Below are positions 61,294 to 64,000 of a DNA stretch of 64,000 bases, in pieces (the first letter of the stretch is position 1; every line of letters starts with the position of its first letter). Source of the stretch: Gelidibacter sp035515035 (GTDB lineage Bacteria; Bacteroidota; Bacteroidia; Flavobacteriales; Flavobacteriaceae). Both the position numbers and the translations under genes were made by a program. The notes beneath the pieces are model-generated. The model was not told the DNA's origin, did no database searches, and saw only the letters and a list, made by a program, of their open reading frames with translations. The DNA lies in assembly GCF_035515035.1 (NCBI RefSeq), contig NZ_DATJCA010000106.1, positions 1 to 64,000 of the forward strand, in the 5' to 3' direction.

Positions 61294-61301
61294 CAAATGT
61301 A
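61294..61301 (-). promoter_or_regulatory. Candidate -7 box of the pigment operon
   Basis: Minus-strand TACATTTG matches TAnnTTTG and would start the long leftward transcript about 60 bases before the TAL start. No clear -33 TTTG is seen. Confidence 0.45.
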
Positions 61302-61332
61302 AAATAATAAATCATTTAAATCCATTTGCTTT

Positions 61333-62580
61333 ATGAAGGATGTTCAGGTTGATGTTTTGATTATTGGTGCAGGACCTTCAGGTTGCGTTGCCGCCGCTTA
61401 TTTACATAAGCAGGGTATTACTATTAAAGTCATTGAAAAGAGTGTTTTTCCTCGTTTTGTGATTGGTGAAAGTTTATTACCGAGATGTATGGATCATTTT
61501 GAAGAGGTAGATTTATTGGACTGTCTGATTGCCCAGAACTTTGAAGTTAAAACCGGAGCAAGATTTATAAAGGGCGACACCATTTGCGAATTTGATTTTA
61601 GTGAAAAGTATACTCAAGGGTATGACTGGACGTGGCAAGCCCCAAGAGCCGATTTTGACTATGCACTTACGGAAGAACTGAAAAGAAAAGGAGTGGACAT
61701 TGCCTTTAACCAGGAAGTTATTTCGGTAGAATTCAATAAAGATGGTTCATCACAAACCACTGTAAAAACTGAAAATGAGGACACATTTGAAGTTCATGCA
61801 AAGTTTATTATTGACTCCAGTGGTTATGGACGGGTTTTACCAAGATTATTAAACCTTGACAAACCATCGACGATACCTGAGCATTCTTCCATATTTAGTC
61901 ATGTAAAAGAATTGGAACGTCCAGCAGGAACAGAAGGTACATTTATAACCTTTGACGTGCTTGATACCGATACTTGGTTTTGGGTCATTCCATTCAGCAA
62001 TGGCAATACAAGTCTCGGGTTTGTTGGAAAAACGGATTTCATCAACAGTTTTAATGGCACACCAGGAGAGCGACTTTCTGAAATGCTCAAAGAATCATCC
62101 TATTATTATGAACGGTTCAAGAACGTCGATTTTTTATTTGAGCCCAAAATCATCCAGAATTATTCCAAATCTGTCACCCAACTGTATGGGAAAGGGTATG
62201 CCCTTACAGGGAATAGTGCCGAGTTTTTGGATCCGGTATTTTCGTCTGGGGTTACTTTTGCTACGGAATCAGGATTAAAAGCGGCAAAATTAATCACCAG
62301 AGAATTGCAAAATGAATCCGTCGACTGGGAAAAGGAGTATGCCGAGTATATGAAAAAGGGAGTTTCAGTATTTGCTTCCTACGTTAAGGAGTGGTACACC
62401 GGGAATCTACAAACCATTTTTTTTGAAGGGACGGATAATCCCGACATTAAGAAACAAATTTGCGCGGTTTTGGCAGGTTATGTATGGGATGAAACCAATC
62501 CGTTTGTAAAGAACCACGATAGATTGATCAAAACGTTGGCGAATATTATTCATATGAACAAAAGGACCTGGAATGAATGA
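61333..62580 (+). CDS. FAD-dependent oxidoreductase, tryptophan-halogenase-like
   Basis: This 415-residue flavoprotein has the FAD motif VLIIGAGPSGCVAAAYL (9-25), GESLLPRCMDHF (about 48), RADFDYALTEELKR, and ALTGNSAEFLDPVFSSGVTF (about 294-313), the block that closes on FAD in halogenases and geranylgeranyl reductases. WFWVIPF (about 218) resembles the WxWxIP motif of flavin halogenases. The Lys that forms the chloramine in known halogenases is not certain here. It is divergent from the TAL operon and may halogenate, hydroxylate or desaturate the pigment. Flexirubins can be chlorinated, but that is family knowledge, not shown here. Confidence 0.75.
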   Translation: MKDVQVDVLIIGAGPSGCVAAAYLHKQGITIKVIEKSVFPRFVIGESLLPRCMDHFEEVDLLDCLIAQNFEVKTGARFIKGDTICEFDFSEKYTQGYDWTWQAPRADFDYALTEELKRKGVDIAFNQEVISVEFNKDGSSQTTVKTENEDTFEVHAKFIIDSSGYGRVLPRLLNLDKPSTIPEHSSIFSHVKELERPAGTEGTFITFDVLDTDTWFWVIPFSNGNTSLGFVGKTDFINSFNGTPGERLSEMLKESSYYYERFKNVDFLFEPKIIQNYSKSVTQLYGKGYALTGNSAEFLDPVFSSGVTFATESGLKAAKLITRELQNESVDWEKEYAEYMKKGVSVFASYVKEWYTGNLQTIFFEGTDNPDIKKQICAVLAGYVWDETNPFVKNHDRLIKTLANIIHMNKRTWNE

Positions 62581-62793
62581 CGGAATTTTTGACTCTTATG
62601 TTGGTGGGTTTCATACGTTACATATCGATTTCTGGATATTTAAATAGCTTACTTCCTTAAAATCTTCAAATACTTTTATCGGATGTTTTCTACATTCTGA
62701 CTAAAATACTAACTGATAATTGTTTGCGTTATAAATTCTAGCTATTTTTAAATAAATAATTTCATCTCATTAAAGACGTATGCTAAAAATACA
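62581..62793. other. Non-coding gap after the flavoprotein gene
   Basis: AT-rich, with no clear terminator hairpin, RNA gene or reading frame. The -7 box of the next gene follows directly. Confidence 0.4.
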
Positions 62794-62801
62794 TATATTT
62801 G
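62794..62801 (+). promoter_or_regulatory. Candidate -7 box of the small membrane protein gene
   Basis: TATATTTG on the plus strand is an exact TAnnTTTG match, 126 bases before the ATG at 62927. The implied leader of about 120 bases is long for so short a gene. Confidence 0.5.
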
Positions 62802-62926
62802 GTAAAGAGAATTAATGGCAAATTAAGTTCAACACTATGTATTTTATCGATAAAAATTGCATTTCATGGATGTTTTTTTTATTTTTTAATTTGTTAATTC
62901 GCTTTTTTTTATACATTTACATGATA

Positions 62927-63163
62927 ATGACCAAACCAAAGAAGAAAATTCTCACCACCATGTTTTTGATGTTTATGGGTATTGTAGGCAATGCTCAAGT
63001 TAGTGTTGGTGGCGGTGACGGACCTCCGCATCCAGTTCCACAAGGCGGACCAGGACCACCAGGTTTGCCCATAGACAATGGATTGATCGTTCTATTCTTT
63101 GCTGCCCTTATTTATGGAATCTATATAATTGTTAAGTACTCAAAAAAGCCTTCGCAGGTTTAG
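62927..63163 (+). CDS. Small Gly/Pro-rich membrane protein
   Basis: The 78-residue protein starts MTKPKKKILTTMFLMFMGIV, a signal peptide ending GNAQ. A mature part rich in Gly and Pro follows (SVGGGDGPPHPVPQGGPGPP), then one membrane helix (GLIVLFFAALIYGIYIIVKY) and a basic tail. The frame is open back to an ATG at 62837, but that 30-residue extension is a second hydrophobic stretch with no family support. Small proteins of this design, with a signal peptide, a PGPPG-type linker and one helix, are frequent in flavobacteria. No function is known to me. Confidence 0.65.
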   Translation: MTKPKKKILTTMFLMFMGIVGNAQVSVGGGDGPPHPVPQGGPGPPGLPIDNGLIVLFFAALIYGIYIIVKYSKKPSQV

Positions 63164-63750
63164 AGTTTCAATTCGTAAAGTCGTTTAATATATTTCCCCA
63201 AAACATCAAACTCCAAATTTACAACACTTCCTTTTTCTAAAAATTGAAATGTTGTGTGTTCGTAGGTGTAAGGGATAATAGCAACGCTAAATTCATTTTT
63301 CAAACTGTTTACCACCGTTAAACTCACACCATTAACAGTAATTGAACCTTTTTCTATGGTGATGTTGCTTAATGTTGCGTCATATATAAAAGTAAATAGC
63401 CAACTCCCATTTTGAAATTCAATAGATTTACAAACGGCTGTTTGGTCTACATGTCCCTGCACAATATGACCGTCCAATCGATCACCAAGCTTCATGGCAC
63501 GTTCCAAGTTTACCTGATCACCAATTTTCAATTCTCCCAAATTGGTTTTGTTGAGGGTCTCCCTAATTGCCGTAACTTGGTAAAGCGGATTATTCAATGA
63601 GGTTACCGTTAGGCATACGCCATTATGGGCCACACTTTGATCTATTTTTAGTTCAGATGTAAAATTACTTTTTAATGTGATATGAAGATTGTCATGGTCT
63701 TGCTCCAAATTTGTAATGACGCCTAAATCTTCAATGATTCCAGTAAACAT
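63160..63750 (-). CDS. ribE: Riboflavin synthase, alpha chain
   Basis: It makes riboflavin from two molecules of dimethyl-ribityl-lumazine. The 196-residue protein has the two lumazine-binding repeats typical of the trimer-forming enzyme, the first starting MFTGIIEDLGVITNLE (1-16) and the second GHIVQGHVDQTAVCKSIE (about 94-111). NGVCLTV and NGVSLTVVNS are the matching motifs in the two halves. It converges with the small membrane protein gene, overlapping it by four bases at the stop codons. Confidence 0.95.
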   Translation of the reverse strand: MFTGIIEDLGVITNLEQDHDNLHITLKSNFTSELKIDQSVAHNGVCLTVTSLNNPLYQVTAIRETLNKTNLGELKIGDQVNLERAMKLGDRLDGHIVQGHVDQTAVCKSIEFQNGSWLFTFIYDATLSNITIEKGSITVNGVSLTVVNSLKNEFSVAIIPYTYEHTTFQFLEKGSVVNLEFDVLGKYIKRLYELKL

Positions 63751-63767
63751 ATTGTCGAATAATTAGT

Positions 63768-63775
63768 TAAATTTG
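63768..63775 (+). promoter_or_regulatory. Candidate -7 box of pdxA
   Basis: TAAATTTG on the plus strand matches TAnnTTTG, 118 bases before the pdxA ATG. Confidence 0.35.
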
Positions 63776-63793
63776 CATTTGTATAATGGGTTA

Positions 63794-63801
63794 CAAAGAT
63801 A
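63794..63801 (-). promoter_or_regulatory. Candidate -7 box of ribE
   Basis: Minus strand TATCTTTG matches TAnnTTTG, 43 bases before the ribE start, a normal leader length. Confidence 0.5.
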
Positions 63802-63885
63802 ACGCTTTAATAAGAAATTTAGGATAATCTTCTATTTGGAAAACAGTTCAATTAAACCGTATTATACCTGGATAATCATATTAGG

Positions 63886-64000
63886 ATGAAAAAAGAAGAG
63901 CAAATTAGAGTAGGGATTTCCATTGGTGATCTAAATGGCATTGGTGCGGAAATTATCTTAAAGACGTTTGAGGATTCCCGAATGCTTGAGTTTTGTACCC
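63886..64000 (+). CDS. pdxA: 4-hydroxythreonine-4-phosphate dehydrogenase, N-terminal part
   Basis: The frame is open from the ATG at 63886 to the end of the window (38 residues), reading MKKEEQIRVGISIGDLNGIG followed by AEIILKTFEDSRMLEF. VGISIGDLNGIGAEIILK is the PdxA start block (usually MGDPAGIGPE; here GDLNGIGAE as in Bacteroidota). It is on the pathway to pyridoxal phosphate. The catalytic and metal residues lie outside the window. Confidence 0.85.
   Translation, partial: MKKEEQIRVGISIGDLNGIGAEIILKTFEDSRMLEFCT

Noticed and set aside
1..64000. CRISPR arrays, rRNA genes or intact insertion sequences
   Set aside because: No regularly spaced repeats, rRNA-like stretches or transposase genes were seen on either strand.

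Overview
The window comes from a low-GC member of the Bacteroidota, most likely the family Flavobacteriaceae. The reasons are consistent across the window: several promoters fit the Bacteroidota -7 box (TAnnTTTG), Shine-Dalgarno sequences are weak, arginine synthesis uses a transcarbamylase of the acylornithine type, proC sits inside the arginine operon, and a flexirubin/aryl-polyene cluster contains a tyrosine ammonia-lyase that closely resembles the Flavobacterium johnsoniae enzyme as I remember it.

Layout. (1) 1-700: the edge of an integrated element, with the start of a tyrosine-recombinase gene and a duplicated 3' half of a CAU-anticodon tRNA that serves as the attachment site. (2) 0.96-8.5 kb: housekeeping and envelope genes on the minus strand: an MscS-like channel, a GH3/serine-hydrolase fusion, outer-membrane phospholipase A and an unknown helical protein. 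(3) 8.6-13.2 kb: leuACDB on the plus strand, ending in a hairpin shared with the convergent arginine operon. (4) 22.5-13.3 kb, minus strand: a full arginine operon (GNAT acyltransferase, argG, argC, proC, argD, argF', argB, argE, argH). (5) 32.8-22.9 kb, minus strand: the isoleucine/valine operon ilvE-D-B-N-C-A, with gapN following 9 bases after ilvA. It is preceded by two attenuators in series, each with its own leader peptide. (6) 33-41.3 kb: PEP carboxylase, an SLC13-type transporter and a phosphoesterase/Omp85-barrel fusion. (7) 61.2-41.5 kb, minus strand: a long, tightly packed operon for a coumarate-primed aryl polyene (flexirubin-type pigment), with a divergent halogenase-like flavoprotein at 61.3 kb. 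(8) 62.9-64 kb: a small Gly/Pro-rich membrane protein, riboflavin synthase and the start of pdxA.

How the genes work together. Regions 3-5 form a 24-kb amino-acid block. Keto-acid and acyl-glutamate chemistry is grouped by pathway, and short hairpin repeats with a GAAG/CTTC loop fill the gaps between cistrons, often just before a start codon. In region 7, TAL makes 4-coumarate and an AMP-forming ligase probably activates it. A ketosynthase/chain-length-factor pair, a second ketosynthase, a ketoreductase, two hot-dog proteins and one ACP extend it. A methyltransferase tailors it. An LpxL-like acyltransferase, GT2-DUF2062 protein, LolA-like carrier, MMPL exporter and C45 lipoprotein probably attach the product to lipid and move it to the outer membrane.

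The strongest novelty is the tandem leader-peptide attenuator in front of ilvE (32598-32838). Both leaders are rich in Ile/Val codons, both have a U-tailed terminator, and both have a perfect 8-9 bp antiterminator pairing readable directly from the sequence.
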